From positions 357,443 through 421,442 of the forward strand of contig NZ_SNYF01000008.1 in NCBI RefSeq assembly GCF_004362805.1: a stretch of 64,000 nt of DNA, in the 5' to 3' direction. Below, one piece after another: positions 17,175 to 25,300 of the stretch. How positions within the stretch are numbered: position 1 is the first letter of the stretch; each line of letters begins with the position of its first letter. Both the position numbers and the translations under genes were made by a program. Under the pieces are notes generated by a model. The model did no database searches. It was not told the DNA's origin and saw only the letters and a program-made list of their open reading frames with translations. This stretch comes from Algoriphagus boseongensis. Its GTDB lineage: Bacteria; Bacteroidota; Bacteroidia; Cytophagales; Cyclobacteriaceae.

Positions 17175-17248
17175 ACTGACTGAAGACCGAAGATCGAAGA
17201 CCGGAGCGCTGACTTCCGTCTTCGGTCTTCTGACTTCCGTCTTCACAC
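17175..17248 (+). repeat. Intergenic palindrome built on GAAGACCG (phhA-hisH)
   Basis: GAAGACCGAAGA (17182-17193) is perfectly complementary to TCTTCGGTCTTC (17219-17230). Each arm is made of near-tandem copies of an 8-base word (GAAGACCG, GAAGATCG, GAAGACCG; then CTTCCGTC, TTCGGTCT, CTTCCGTC). It fills the gap up to the hisH ATG. It has the same architecture as the ATTTACGA family but different vocabulary. Confidence 0.75.
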
Positions 17249-17845
17249 ATGAAAATAGCCGTAATCAAATACAACGCAGGCAACGTCCAATCAGTCCTTT
17301 ATGCCTTAGAAAGACTTGGCGCGGAGGCCGAATTGACGGACGATCCGGAGAAAATCCTCCAAGCCGACAAGGTGATCTTCCCTGGTCAAGGCGAGGCGAG
17401 TACCGCAATGAGCTATCTCAAAGCCCGAAAACTGGATCAGCTGATTAGGGAAATTAAGCAACCATTTCTCGGGGTTTGTTTGGGTTTACAATTGCTTTGT
17501 GAGCATTCGGAGGAAAACAATACGGATTGTTTGGGGATCTTTCCAGTGAAGGTAAAGCGTTTTATTCCTGAAAATTCTCAGGAATTTAAAGTGCCTCATG
17601 TGGGTTGGAATGAATTAGAAAACCTAGCTGACAACCCTTTGCTCAAAAACCTTCCCGATCCCAAATTCCTCTATTATGTGCATAGCTATTATGCTGAGAT
17701 TAGTGAGGTGACCATAGCCACTACGCATTACATCCATGATTTTACGGCTATTCTCCATCAGGGAAATTACTGGGCAATTCAAGCTCATCCAGAGAAAAGC
17801 AGTACGGTTGGGGAGAAGTTGTTGAGTAATTTTCTAAATATTTAA
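17249..17845 (+). CDS. hisH: Imidazole glycerol phosphate synthase, glutamine amidotransferase subunit
   Basis: HisH supplies ammonia to HisF. The 198-residue class I amidotransferase starts MKIAVIKYNAGNVQSVLYAL, with the nucleophile in FLGVCLGLQLLCEHSEE and the His-Glu pair in AIQAHPEKS. The oxyanion-region motif VIFPGQGEA and VPHVGWNEL are also typical. Followed by hisA after a 149-base palindromic spacer; its partner hisF is two genes downstream. Confidence 0.96.
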   Translation: MKIAVIKYNAGNVQSVLYALERLGAEAELTDDPEKILQADKVIFPGQGEASTAMSYLKARKLDQLIREIKQPFLGVCLGLQLLCEHSEENNTDCLGIFPVKVKRFIPENSQEFKVPHVGWNELENLADNPLLKNLPDPKFLYYVHSYYAEISEVTIATTHYIHDFTAILHQGNYWAIQAHPEKSSTVGEKLLSNFLNI

Positions 17846-17994
17846 TGATTTTCGATTTACGATTTTTGATTTAAGACCATTTCCTGAACCTCAAATCTGA
17901 AATCCAAAAGGTCAACTTGTGTGATTAAGGAAAGAGGTTCAAAATCACCTCGTAAATTGTCATTCGTAAATCTCATTCCATTTCAAATCATCTT
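17846..17994 (+). repeat. Intergenic imperfect palindrome, copy 3 (hisH-hisA)
   Basis: Left outer arm GATTTACGATTTTTGATT, right outer arm ACCTCGTAAATTGTCATTCG and GTAAATC. The inner stem is TGAACCTC (17885-17892) with GAGGTTCA (17934-17941). It occupies nearly the whole gap and ends about 20 bases before the hisA ATG. Confidence 0.75.
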
Positions 17995-18714
17995 ATGTAC
18001 ATCATCCCCGCCATCGACCTCATCGGAGGAAAATGTGTCCGTCTCAGCCAAGGCGATTATAGTAGCAAAAAAGAATACCACGATAATCCTTTGGAAATGG
18101 CGAAACGCTTCGAAGGGGCTGGAATTCGGCGCTTGCATCTGGTAGACTTGGATGGGGCAAAAGCTAAGAAAATCATCAATGGAGATGTTTTGGAGAGCAT
18201 ATGTTTAGAGACAAGTCTGAAAGTTGATTTTGGAGGAGGAATACAAGCCAATGAGGAGATTGAAAAAGCTTTCGCTTTAGGAGCTAAACAAGTGACGGGA
18301 GGAAGCATTGCTGTGAAAAATCCAGATTTATTTAAGTCATGGATAAAAAACTACGGTGCCGAAAAGATCATTTTGGGAGCCGATGCCAAAGACCGCAAAA
18401 TAGCTGTTGGAGGTTGGGAAGAGACTACTAAGGTTGATTTGATTCCTTTTATCAAAGAATATTTTGACTTGGGAATTCGCTATGTAATCTGTACCGACGT
18501 GGCCAAAGATGGTTTGTTGCAAGGCCCTTCTATTGATCTGTATCGAGAGATTTTACAGGAAATTCCGGATTTAAAGCTGATTGCCAGCGGAGGAGTTTCT
18601 TCTGTTCAGGATTTGGAGGAACTGGAGAAAATCGGAGTTTACGGGACCATTGTCGGTAAAGCCTACTACGAAGGAAGGGTGACGCTGGAGGAGCTAGCAG
18701 GTTTTAATTTATGA
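17995..18714 (+). CDS. hisA: ProFAR isomerase HisA
   Basis: HisA isomerises ProFAR to PRFAR. The 239-residue half-repeat TIM barrel opens MYIIPAIDLIGGKCVRLSQG, with catalytic Asp8 in PAIDL, and carries phosphate-binding GGGIQ and the second catalytic Asp in ICTDVAKDGLLQGPS. LIASGGVSS is the second phosphate site. It is paralogous to hisF downstream. A 183-base palindromic spacer follows. Confidence 0.97.
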   Translation: MYIIPAIDLIGGKCVRLSQGDYSSKKEYHDNPLEMAKRFEGAGIRRLHLVDLDGAKAKKIINGDVLESICLETSLKVDFGGGIQANEEIEKAFALGAKQVTGGSIAVKNPDLFKSWIKNYGAEKIILGADAKDRKIAVGGWEETTKVDLIPFIKEYFDLGIRYVICTDVAKDGLLQGPSIDLYREILQEIPDLKLIASGGVSSVQDLEELEKIGVYGTIVGKAYYEGRVTLEELAGFNL

Positions 18715-18897
18715 TTTACGATTTTTGATTTTGGATTTACGACCTTCAATTGGGCCTCAACCATTTAATTCAGAGGAGGCGTAACTATTTAGAATCAGGA
18801 TTGAAGTTCATATTCACCTCGTAATTCGTATTTCGTAAATCGTAAATTTCAATATCGAACACCGAATGAAGAATAATAAAGTTTTGAATACTATATA
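18715..18897 (+). repeat. Intergenic imperfect palindrome, copy 4 (hisA-hisF)
   Basis: Left outer arm GATTTACGATTTTTGATTTT plus a second GGATTTACGACC; right outer arm ACCTCGTAATTCGTATTTCG plus GTAAATCGTAAATT. The inner stem is CTTCAAT (18744-18750) with ATTGAAG (18800-18806), and GCCTC/GAGG pair inside it. The longest copy, with two ATTTACGA words on the left and two TCGTAAAT words on the right. Confidence 0.78.
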
Positions 18898-19653
18898 ATG
18901 CTAACAAAAAGAATCATCCCCTGTCTCGATATCAAAGATGGCCGTACAGTCAAAGGTGTAAACTTTGTTCAGTTGAGAGATGCGGGAGATCCAGTAGAAT
19001 TGGCAAAAATCTATTCCGATGAAGGAGCGGATGAGTTGGTCTTTTTGGATATCACAGCCACAGTGGATAAGCGGAAGACTTTAGCAGAATTGGTGACCAA
19101 AGTTGCCAAGGCGATCAATATTCCTTTTACCGTAGGAGGTGGTATCTCCACAGTGGAGGATGTCAAGGTTCTTTTAGGTGCTGGAGCTGATAAAATATCC
19201 ATTAACTCCGCAGCTGTTTACAACCCAAAAGTAGTGGATGAAATGGCCAGGGAATTTGGTTCTCAGTGCGTGGTGGTGGCGATCGATACCAGAAGTGTGG
19301 ATGGAATTGATTTTGTTCATACCCACGGAGGGAGAAAGCCAACTTTATTAAAAACCCAAGAATGGGCCAAGGAAGTGGCCGATCGTGGTGCAGGGGAAAT
19401 TTTATTGACTTCCATGGATCACGATGGGACCAAGGCTGGCTTTGCCAACGAAATCACGTCTGAGATTTCCTCCGCTTTATCCATTCCGGTAATTGCCTCG
19501 GGTGGTGCTGGGAATATGCCTCATTTCAAAGATGTGTTTACCTTTGGAAAAGCAGATGCGGCTCTGGCGGCGAGTATTTTCCATTTTAAGGAAATCGGAA
19601 TTCCGGAGTTGAAAGAATATTTGAGTATAGAAGGATTAGCGATTAGGAAATAA
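18898..19653 (+). CDS. hisF: Imidazole glycerol phosphate synthase, cyclase subunit
   Basis: HisF closes the imidazole ring using ammonia from HisH and releases AICAR. The 251-residue barrel begins [20 protein letters not shown] with catalytic Asp11, and the second catalytic Asp is in [20 protein letters not shown] and ASGGAGN are the two phosphate sites. Start codon at 18898 follows a short AT-rich stretch after the palindrome. Confidence 0.97.
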   Translation: MLTKRIIPCLDIKDGRTVKGVNFVQLRDAGDPVELAKIYSDEGADELVFLDITATVDKRKTLAELVTKVAKAINIPFTVGGGISTVEDVKVLLGAGADKISINSAAVYNPKVVDEMAREFGSQCVVVAIDTRSVDGIDFVHTHGGRKPTLLKTQEWAKEVADRGAGEILLTSMDHDGTKAGFANEITSEISSALSIPVIASGGAGNMPHFKDVFTFGKADAALAASIFHFKEIGIPELKEYLSIEGLAIRK

Positions 19654-19788
19654 TTGGAAATACTATTGAAATAAAATAGAAATAGATCCTGATCAGGATA
19701 AACTTATAGTTGAAATTATTTCCATTTATTTCTGCCCGATTTATCGGGCATTATTTCAACTGTATTTCTATTTAAAAATGAGAAAAAC
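19654..19788 (+). repeat. Composite palindromic spacer (hisF-hisIE)
   Basis: Outer arms of repeated GAAATA/TATTTC words: TTGGAAATACTATTGAAATA on the left, TTATTTCAACTGTATTTC on the right. Inside are the perfect palindrome ATCCTGATCAGGAT and the hairpin TGCCCGAT-TT-ATCGGGCA. Same nested layout as the ATTTACGA family with other words. Confidence 0.7.
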
Positions 19789-20385
19789 ATGAATATAGAT
19801 TTCAATAAAATGAACGGCCTTATTCCAGCCATTGTCCAGGATGCGATAAGCGGAGTAGTGCTGATGCAGGGCTTTATGAATTCCGAGGCTTTGGCCAAAA
19901 CCCAGGAAACTGGGATGGTTACTTTTTATTCCCGTAGCAAAGAAAGACTTTGGACTAAAGGGGAAACATCAGGCAACTTTATGGAAGTGGTGAGCATCAA
20001 AGAGGATTGTGATGGAGATTCACTTTTGATCAAAGCCAACCCTCGTGGGCCCGTTTGCCATACTGGTGCGGATACTTGCTGGAATGAAGTCAATTCCTCT
20101 AAAACTGGATTTATCGATCAGCTTCGAGCCATCATCAAGGATAGAAAAACCAACCCATCGGATCAGTCCTATACGGCCTCCCTTTTCGCAAAGGGAATCA
20201 ACAAGATTGCCCAAAAAGTAGGAGAGGAAGCGGTTGAGATTGTCATCGAGGCCAAGGATGATAACAAGGAACTATTTCTTGGAGAGGCTGCGGACCTACT
20301 TTTCCATTACTTGGTTTTGCTGGAGGCAAAAGAAATCGAACTCGATGAAGTGATGGAAGTCTTGATCAAAAGACATCAGAAATAA
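19789..20385 (+). CDS. hisIE: Bifunctional phosphoribosyl-AMP cyclohydrolase / phosphoribosyl-ATP pyrophosphatase
   Basis: A 198-residue fusion of HisI (about 1-105) and HisE (about 110-198), catalysing steps 2 and 3 of histidine synthesis. HisI motifs: VLMQGFMNSEALAKT, FYSRSKERLWTKGETSGN, and zinc ligands in EDCDGDS-type KEDCDGDSLL and CHTGADTCW. HisE motifs: SYTASLFAKG and KVGEEAVEIVIEAKDD. Last gene of the unit; a strong terminator follows. hisG, hisD, hisC and hisB are absent from the window. Confidence 0.96.
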   Translation: MNIDFNKMNGLIPAIVQDAISGVVLMQGFMNSEALAKTQETGMVTFYSRSKERLWTKGETSGNFMEVVSIKEDCDGDSLLIKANPRGPVCHTGADTCWNEVNSSKTGFIDQLRAIIKDRKTNPSDQSYTASLFAKGINKIAQKVGEEAVEIVIEAKDDNKELFLGEAADLLFHYLVLLEAKEIELDEVMEVLIKRHQK

Positions 20386-20414
20386 AAAAAGCCCGATTTC
20401 AAATCGGGCTTTTC
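20386..20414. terminator. Bidirectional terminator between hisIE and the S41 protease gene
   Basis: AAAAAGCCCGATTT and AAATCGGGCTTTT pair around a 1-3 base loop, with A-run and T-run on either side, in a 31-base gap between converging genes. Confidence 0.9.
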
Positions 20415-20416
20415 TG

Positions 20417-21736
20417 TTAGAATGCTGGAAATTCTTTTTGCAGACCTTCAAAGGCATCTATCATTTCCCATTTAGGTTTGTAATAAGTATCCATCATTCT
20501 TGCTCCTACACTTCCTGTAGTTACATACTGAATAGCCGCTGCCAATCTCAAATCTCTTTTATCCCCCCAGTTGAATTGAGGAGAATCACCTACGGTAAAG
20601 TTGGCTGGAAATCCATCGAAATATTCTGCTTTACCTTCTGAGTTTGCAATGGCAAAAGTAATTGGCACCACTTCCACTTTATTGGTTTGGAGCACCCGGT
20701 TATAAGGTGAAAGAGGGAAAGAGCCAACAGGTTTTCCGAACGTATTATCTCCGATCAGTACGACCTGCATGTAAGGAGTCAAACTATTAATTATAAGTTC
20801 CGAAGCGGATGCCGATCCTCTAGAGGTGATAAAGACGATTTTAGATAAAGACAAAGTTCCAATCTTAGCGAAATTGCGAGAGGTATTCTGGCTGAATTTA
20901 AGGGAGTTCAGCTTGTTGGTATACATTACTTTTCCGGAGTGAACTGCCGGAACAAGGTAATTTAGGATTTGCTCTGCTACTGCAACTGATCCTCCACCGT
21001 TGTATCGAAGGTCAATAATCAATTCATTGATCGCCTGGGATTGGAAATACTCCATAGAGTTTTTCACTTCGGTGCTTTGTGTAGGAGATAATCCGGCTGT
21101 TGCTTTGAAGCTTTGGTAAGCCCAATAGCCGATTTTTTTACCTCCTTCTTCAATCACTCTTCGATCTAATACCGAATTGCTTTGGTATTCCGCCTTGACG
21201 TTTGTTCGGGTGGTGGTAGTGCCATCCGGGAGCTTAAAGGTGAAGGTATTGGAAATCCCAGGAGTGCCTGCTCCTAATTTGAAGTCATAGCCACCCGTGC
21301 TGGTTTTGTAGCTGGCAATGGGTTGCCCATTGATTTGGGTGATTTCCCAGCCTCTTTTCCAGCCATCTTTTCCAGCTGGGGCTTCATCAAATACATAGGT
21401 TAAAAACAGCCGTTCATCTGCAGTAAAACCAAAGCCGAAACCATGGCCTGCATTTATTCCCACAAAAGCATTGTTAAAACTCTCCTGAGTGGTCAGGTAA
21501 GAAAAACGATCCAAAGGTTTGTAGATGATCGCGTTTAGCAAATCTGCATTTTCAGCATAATCTGCGTATTTTACAGAAGTAGGCATTTCTAAATTCCAGA
21601 AATACCATTCTCTCATAGTTTCAAAGATTGCCTTTTTGACCTCTTGATTTGGGTCTACAGGCTCTGGAGAGCCCTCCTCTTGGCAAGCCCAAAACCCCAA
21701 CATCAACAGTCCAATTATCCAATTGAGCTTTTTCAT
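20417..21736 (-). CDS. S41 family peptidase (C-terminal processing protease-like lipoprotein)
   Basis: A 439-residue protein with a lipoprotein-type signal (MKKLNWIIGLLMLGFWAC, Cys18). A PDZ-like segment follows (about 130-170, GWEITQINGQPI). The S41 core carries LIIDLRYNGGGSV and the Ser-Lys pair in FITSRGSASASELI and GDNTFGKPVG. It probably cleaves exposed protein C-termini in the periplasm or at the inner face of the outer membrane. The substrate is unknown. Converges on hisIE across a shared terminator. Confidence 0.88.
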   Translation of the reverse strand: MKKLNWIIGLLMLGFWACQEEGSPEPVDPNQEVKKAIFETMREWYFWNLEMPTSVKYADYAENADLLNAIIYKPLDRFSYLTTQESFNNAFVGINAGHGFGFGFTADERLFLTYVFDEAPAGKDGWKRGWEITQINGQPIASYKTSTGGYDFKLGAGTPGISNTFTFKLPDGTTTTRTNVKAEYQSNSVLDRRVIEEGGKKIGYWAYQSFKATAGLSPTQSTEVKNSMEYFQSQAINELIIDLRYNGGGSVAVAEQILNYLVPAVHSGKVMYTNKLNSLKFSQNTSRNFAKIGTLSLSKIVFITSRGSASASELIINSLTPYMQVVLIGDNTFGKPVGSFPLSPYNRVLQTNKVEVVPITFAIANSEGKAEYFDGFPANFTVGDSPQFNWGDKRDLRLAAAIQYVTTGSVGARMMDTYYKPKWEMIDAFEGLQKEFPAF

Positions 21737-21779
21737 AAGTAATATTTTTTTCAGAAACGGAAAATTAATACCAAAAGGT

Positions 21780-22172
21780 TTAGATCGCGATATCGTAAAC
21801 TTTTACAGTCTTCCACATATGAGCATATTTATCGATAAACTCTAAATGCAAAGGGTCTTTTTGGTAAGCAGCCTGGGCTTCCAAAGAATCAAAAAATAAG
21901 GTACAAGAGACATGAAAGCTGTGGTCGACTACCTCTCTTTTTTCAGTAGGAGCAGGTGTGCCCATAATAAATTGTGCTACATCTTTACATCTGCCGAGCA
22001 TTGGAGCTGCATCGGTCATGAATTCTTTCAGATCAGAGTCTTTGTGCAAATAGAAATAAACTTGGTGAATTAATTTTTGAGCTGGCATAGCTGAAAGTTG
22101 AATTGGAATGGTTAAAGAAGCCGAGGCACTTGCCAAAGCTATGGTTTGAATAAATTTTCTACGAGTAGGCAT
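21780..22172 (-). CDS. Dabb (stress-responsive alpha/beta barrel) domain protein with Tat-type signal
   Basis: 130 residues. The N-terminus MPTRRKFIQTIALASASASL has a twin-arginine-like signal followed by a hydrophobic stretch, so export is likely. The mature part (LIHQVYFYLHKDSDLKEF, then HVSCTLFFDSLEAQAAYQKD and HLEFIDKYAHMW) matches the Dabb ferredoxin-like fold. The function of secreted Dabb proteins is not established. It lies 43 bases upstream of the S41 gene on the same strand. Confidence 0.8.
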   Translation of the reverse strand: MPTRRKFIQTIALASASASLTIPIQLSAMPAQKLIHQVYFYLHKDSDLKEFMTDAAPMLGRCKDVAQFIMGTPAPTEKREVVDHSFHVSCTLFFDSLEAQAAYQKDPLHLEFIDKYAHMWKTVKVYDIAI

Positions 22173-22305
22173 TGCTGATTTTGATCTGCTTGACCATCAA
22201 TCATCAGATGGATTTCAAGCGGGATTAAAGATAAAAATTTAAATTGCTTTTGTATAGTTAGCAACTTAATCAGATTAGAATTACACCTTCTCAAAATAGT
22301 GTTTT

Positions 22306-23292
22306 ATGAAGTATAGGATTCTTGGAAAAACCGGTTGGAATGTTTCCGAAATTGGATTAGGGACATGGCAGGTTGGCGGTGGCTGGGGTAAACCCTTCGA
22401 TCCCAAAAAAGCTGAGGAGATTTTGCATACCGCATTTGACAAGGGGATAAATTTCGTCGATACGGCGGATGTTTACGATGGGGGATTAAGTGAAGCGGCA
22501 GTGGGAAGGGCAGTAAGGGAGCGTTCGGAAAAAATCTATGTGGCCACCAAGTGTGGACGCAGAATTCAACCACACTTCGCTGAAGGCTATACCCCGGAGA
22601 GGTTGAGGAGATATGTGGAGGATAGTTTGAGAAATACCGGTTTGGATCGACTGGATCTGATCCAGCTCCATTGTCCTCCAACCATTGTTTACCAGCATGA
22701 TGAGATTTTCCGCTTGTTTGAAGACCTGAAAAAGGAAGGTAAAATTGCGGCTATGGGGGTAAGCGTGGAGAAAATCAACGAAGCCATGACAGCGATGAAA
22801 TATGATATCGTCTCTACGATTCAGGTGATTTTTAATTTGTTTAGACAAAGGCCTTCAGAAATGCTTTTCAGTTATGCAGAGGCCAATAAAATCGGATTGA
22901 TTATTCGAGTTCCTTTGGCTAGTGGACTTCTTTCTGGTAAAATCACTAAAGAAACCAGTTTCTCAAAAGACGATCACCGGAATTTTAATCGGGATGGGAA
23001 AGCATTTGATAAAGGCGAGACTTTTTCTGGAGTTCCTTTGGACAAAGCATTTCCCGCAGTGGAAGAACTGAAAAAGGAATTTGCAGACGGGCATGATTTA
23101 GCCGCCCAGGCTTTGAGATGGATTTTGATGTTTAAGCAAGTTGGAACAGTTATCCCTGGAGCATCGACAGTAGAGCAGGTGGAAAAAAATATTCGAGCTT
23201 CCCAATTACCACCTTTGAGTCCACATCAGATGCAGGAGGCGGTTCAGGTATATGAGGAATTCATCAAACCTGAAGTCCATCATCAATGGTAA
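22306..23292 (+). CDS. Aldo/keto reductase
   Basis: A 328-residue NADPH-dependent TIM-barrel oxidoreductase. The catalytic tetrad is visible: Asp and Tyr in FVDTADVYDGG, Lys in YVATKCGRR, and His in LIQLHCPP. The cofactor-binding end reads IPGASTVEQVEKNI. The subgroup with LGLGTWQVGGGWG near the start is common in Bacteroidota; the substrate cannot be told from sequence. It stands alone, converging on typA with a shared terminator. Confidence 0.9.
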   Translation: MKYRILGKTGWNVSEIGLGTWQVGGGWGKPFDPKKAEEILHTAFDKGINFVDTADVYDGGLSEAAVGRAVRERSEKIYVATKCGRRIQPHFAEGYTPERLRRYVEDSLRNTGLDRLDLIQLHCPPTIVYQHDEIFRLFEDLKKEGKIAAMGVSVEKINEAMTAMKYDIVSTIQVIFNLFRQRPSEMLFSYAEANKIGLIIRVPLASGLLSGKITKETSFSKDDHRNFNRDGKAFDKGETFSGVPLDKAFPAVEELKKEFADGHDLAAQALRWILMFKQVGTVIPGASTVEQVEKNIRASQLPPLSPHQMQEAVQVYEEFIKPEVHHQW

Positions 23293-23326
23293 AAAAATAG
23301 GCTCTGAAATTTCAGAGCCTTTATTT
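23293..23326. terminator. Bidirectional terminator between aldo/keto reductase and typA
   Basis: The perfect palindrome GGCTCTGAAATTTCAGAGCC (23300-23319) is flanked by an A-run on the left and a T-run on the right in the 34-base gap between converging genes. Confidence 0.9.
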
Positions 23327-25132
23327 TTAGTCTTCTTTCTTAGACATTCTTGTTCTTTCATTTTCATCCAAATAGATTTTTCTCATTCGGATGGACTTTG
23401 GAGTGATTTCCAAGTATTCGTCCTTTTGGATGTATTCCATGGACTCTTCCAAGGAGAATCTTTTCGGAGGGGCAATTCTCACGTTATCATCAGAACCAGA
23501 AGCTCTCATGTTGGTCAGTTTCTTGCCTTTTTGAACGTTTACCACCAAGTCATTATCACGGGAATGTTCACCGATTACTTGTCCAGTATACAATTCATCT
23601 CCTGGCTCGATGAAGAAAATTCCACGATCCTGAAGTTTGTCAATAGCATAAGCAGTACACTGACCACCTTCCATAGAGATCAAAGAACCGTTGATTCTTC
23701 CTGGGATTGGGCCTTTGAATGGTTCATAGGCTGTAAATCTGTGGTTCATGATGGCTTCACCCTGAGTAGCGGTAAGTACGTTGTTTCTCAAGCCGATCAA
23801 GCCTCTTGAAGGAATCTTGAATTCCAAGTGCTGCAAATCGCCTTTTGGCTCCATTACCAATAGCTCACCTTTTCTCTGAGTAGCCAATTCGATTACTTTA
23901 CCGGCAGTCTCCTGTGGTACGTCTACTACTAGTGTTTCGATTGGCTCGCACTTTACTCCGTCGATTTCTTTGAAGATAACTTGAGGCTGTCCTACCTGAA
24001 GTTCATAGCCTTCTCTTCTCATCGTCTCGATCAATACAGACAAGTGAAGAATTCCTCTTCCATAAACCAAGAATCGATCTTCTGAATCGGTAGGCTCCAC
24101 ACGAAGTGCAAGGTTTTTCTCAGTTTCCTTCATCAAACGATCTCTCAAGTGACGGGAAGTCACGAATTTTCCTTCTTTACCGAAGAAAGGAGAATTGTTG
24201 ATGGTGAAGAGCATGTTCATCGTAGGCTCATCGATGGAGATACGAGGAAGTGGCTCGGGATTTTCTACATCAGCGATAGTGTCGCCGATTTCGAAGTCTT
24301 CAATACCTGTTACCGCGCAAATATCACCCGCGCTTACAGTTTGAACTTTATTTTTTCCAAGACCTTCAAAAGTATGAAGTTCTTTTACTCTCATTTTTTT
24401 GATGGAACCATCAGCCTTACAAAGTGCGATTTGCTGATTTTCTGATATAGTTCCTCTTGCAATTCTTCCAATGGCAATTCGACCCACGAAGTTGGAATAA
24501 TCCAAAGAGGTGATCTGCATTTGAAGTGTTCCTTCAGAAATTTTTGGTGAAGGAATAAATTCCAAAATAGCATCCAAAAGTGGAAGGATTGAATCGGTTG
24601 GATTTTTCCAATCCGGACCCATCCAGTTCTGCTTGGCAGAACCATAAAGCGTATGGAATTCCAACTGCTCTTCCGTAGCGTCCAAGTTGAACATTAGCTC
24701 AAATACCGCCTCGTGAACTTCATCTGGACGACAGTTTTCCTTGTCTACTTTATTTACTACTACAATTGGAGTCAGTCCAAGTGCAAGTGCCTTTCCCAAA
24801 ACAAATCGGGTCTGAGGCATAGGGCCTTCAAAGGCATCCACCAAAAGAATTACCCCATCAGCCATCTTCAAAACACGTTCTACTTCTCCTCCAAAGTCGG
24901 CGTGACCAGGAGTGTCAATGATGTTGATCTTGGTGTCTTTGTATCTTACTGATACGTTTTTGGAAAGGATAGTAATACCTCTTTCCCGCTCCAGATCATT
25001 GTTGTCAAGGATTAGATCGTCAAACTGTTGGTTTTCTCTGAAGATTTTTGAAGCGTGGATGATTTTATCCACAAGGGTTGTTTTACCGTGGTCAACGTGA
25101 GCGATGATCGCGATATTCCGAATATTCTGCAT
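23327..25132 (-). CDS. typA: Translational GTPase TypA/BipA
   Basis: A 601-residue ribosome-binding GTPase active in ribosome assembly and stress adaptation. G1 is AHVDHGKTTLVDK, G3 DTPGHADFGGEV and G4 NKVDKENCRP; the C-terminal BipA-specific domain contains SRGLIGLRNNVLTATQGEAIMNH. I place the start at the ATG at 25132 (MQNIRNIAIIAHVDHGK), as in known TypA proteins. The frame stays open 32 codons further upstream, but that part does not look like TypA and overlaps the promoter box at 25153-25160. Confidence 0.96.
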   Translation of the reverse strand: MQNIRNIAIIAHVDHGKTTLVDKIIHASKIFRENQQFDDLILDNNDLERERGITILSKNVSVRYKDTKINIIDTPGHADFGGEVERVLKMADGVILLVDAFEGPMPQTRFVLGKALALGLTPIVVVNKVDKENCRPDEVHEAVFELMFNLDATEEQLEFHTLYGSAKQNWMGPDWKNPTDSILPLLDAILEFIPSPKISEGTLQMQITSLDYSNFVGRIAIGRIARGTISENQQIALCKADGSIKKMRVKELHTFEGLGKNKVQTVSAGDICAVTGIEDFEIGDTIADVENPEPLPRISIDEPTMNMLFTINNSPFFGKEGKFVTSRHLRDRLMKETEKNLALRVEPTDSEDRFLVYGRGILHLSVLIETMRREGYELQVGQPQVIFKEIDGVKCEPIETLVVDVPQETAGKVIELATQRKGELLVMEPKGDLQHLEFKIPSRGLIGLRNNVLTATQGEAIMNHRFTAYEPFKGPIPGRINGSLISMEGGQCTAYAIDKLQDRGIFFIEPGDELYTGQVIGEHSRDNDLVVNVQKGKKLTNMRASGSDDNVRIAPPKRFSLEESMEYIQKDEYLEITPKSIRMRKIYLDENERTRMSKKED

Positions 25133-25152
25133 GGTTTGCCTAATTGAAGCCG

Positions 25153-25160
25153 CAAAAGTA
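25153..25160 (-). promoter_or_regulatory. Predicted typA promoter -7 box
   Basis: TACTTTTG on the minus strand, a perfect TAnnTTTG match, ends 20 bases before the chosen typA ATG. No convincing TTTG partner was seen at the usual distance. Confidence 0.5.
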
Positions 25161-25300
25161 CGAATAATATTTGGGAGTAAAGTTATCCCCCTGTGAAGTT
25201 TCTGAATTTGTAAAAGGCCTTTCGTCAAATGGTTGAATGATTCAAGGCTTGTAAGTGAAAAGAAAAAGGTGCTTTTTTATTCCATCATATCCAGCCAAAA

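Noticed and set aside
14102..18897. The recurring intergenic repeats as a CRISPR array or phage attachment sites
   Set aside because: Copies are separated by genes, have no regular spacers or cas genes, and each is palindromic; no integrase or mobile gene is near.
23252..23809. 185-codon plus-strand frame over the 3' end of typA
   Set aside because: Antisense to conserved TypA sequence and running through the bidirectional terminator.
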